Positions 39,537 through 40,111 of a stretch of DNA of 40,111 nt are shown piece by piece. The notes beneath the pieces were generated by a model. It was not told the DNA's origin. It did no database searches and was given only the letters and a program-made list of their open reading frames with translations. This stretch comes from an uncultured Gammaproteobacteria bacterium (GTDB lineage: Bacteria > Pseudomonadota > Gammaproteobacteria > Pseudomonadales > Pseudohongiellaceae), in assembly GCA_903876785.1 (NCBI GenBank), contig CAIRBI010000098.1, positions 1 through 40,111 of the forward strand, given 5' to 3'. The position numbers and the translations under genes are program-made. The stretch's first letter is position 1; every line of letters starts with the position of its first letter.

Positions 39537-40111
39537 ATGTCTCAGCTCTCTTCTCTCGCTCTCATCCCTGCAGACAATGCCGCGCTCAGCGACGAAATTA
39601 CGCGTCTCGCCGGACACATCAACGTCGCTCAACATCGCTTCCTGACACTGCTCGCTGCGCTCATCGAGCGTGACGCATGGGAGGGCCACGGCATCAAATC
39701 GCCAGCGCACTGGCTCAATTATCACTGCGGCATTGATCTCGGTGCCGCGCGTGAAAAAGTGCGAGTGGCGAAGAGTTTGTCGACGCTGCCCGCCATCGAC
39801 GAGGCTTTCCGCTCCGGCACGATCAGCTATTCCAAAGTGCGCGCCATGACCCGTTCTGCGACACCGGAAAATGAACAAATGCTGTTGCAGGTGGCACTGC
39901 ATGGCACCGCGCAGAATGTTGAACAACTGGTTCGAAAATATCGACGTACCGAAAGCTTGACGGATAACCGACGCGCCGAGAGTCAATACGATGCGCGTGA
40001 ACTCACCTGCTACTTCGACGACGACGGCATGCTGGTGCTGCGTGGCAGGATGACACCCGAAGACGGTGCCGTCTTCATGAAAGCTGTGGAAGCGATGGTT
40101 GCCGCACAGAA
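39537..40111 (+). CDS. DUF222 (13E12-like) protein, 3'-truncated by window edge; probably HNH-endonuclease type
   Basis: AAGGAGG SD at 39521-39527 then ATG; translation MSQLSSLALIPADNAALSDEITRLAGHINVAQHRFLTLLAALIERDAWEGHGIKSPAHWLNYHCGIDLGAAREKVRVAKSLSTLPAIDEAFRSGTISYSKVRAMTR... open to the window end; absent from the ORF track because there is no stop. Confidence 0.85.
   Translation, partial: MSQLSSLALIPADNAALSDEITRLAGHINVAQHRFLTLLAALIERDAWEGHGIKSPAHWLNYHCGIDLGAAREKVRVAKSLSTLPAIDEAFRSGTISYSKVRAMTRSATPENEQMLLQVALHGTAQNVEQLVRKYRRTESLTDNRRAESQYDARELTCYFDDDGMLVLRGRMTPEDGAVFMKAVEAMVAAQ

Overview
The window looks like the chromosome of a gammaproteobacterium; gene order resembles Pseudomonas and relatives (inference). 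Most of it (about 1-34 kb) is housekeeping: partial tRNA-Thr, pgi, a fused Zn-protease/RimK gene, GNAT, sugar-nucleotide precursor genes (manB/algC-like, galU, manC/algA-like), fabAB, aroQ-accB-accC-prmA-DUF3426-dusB-fis-purH-purD, coq7, OsmC, crp/vfr, trpGDC, dgkA, anr/fnr, hemN, TrmH-type methyltransferase, FAD protein and rlmE. The right end (about 33.7-40.1 kb) is more accessory: a 2OG-Fe(II) oxygenase, a parDE toxin-antitoxin pair, a 714-aa EF-hand-like membrane protein, an orphan membrane protein, an AAA/DUF4143 ATPase and a DUF222-type ORF cut by the window edge. I found no CRISPR array, prophage or clearly new multigene system. The best leads are: a DsbD reduced to its N-terminal domain at a syntenic dsbD position; a hemolysin-III gene whose conserved N terminus lacks an ATG/GTG/TTG start; a decayed ompW that keeps an FNR-like box; two Pseudomonas-like REP palindromes, one of which encodes the C terminus of a GNAT; a Ser-rich insertion in the ManC active-site loop; and the 714-aa membrane protein of unknown function. 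All calls come from reading the sequence; no database search was run.
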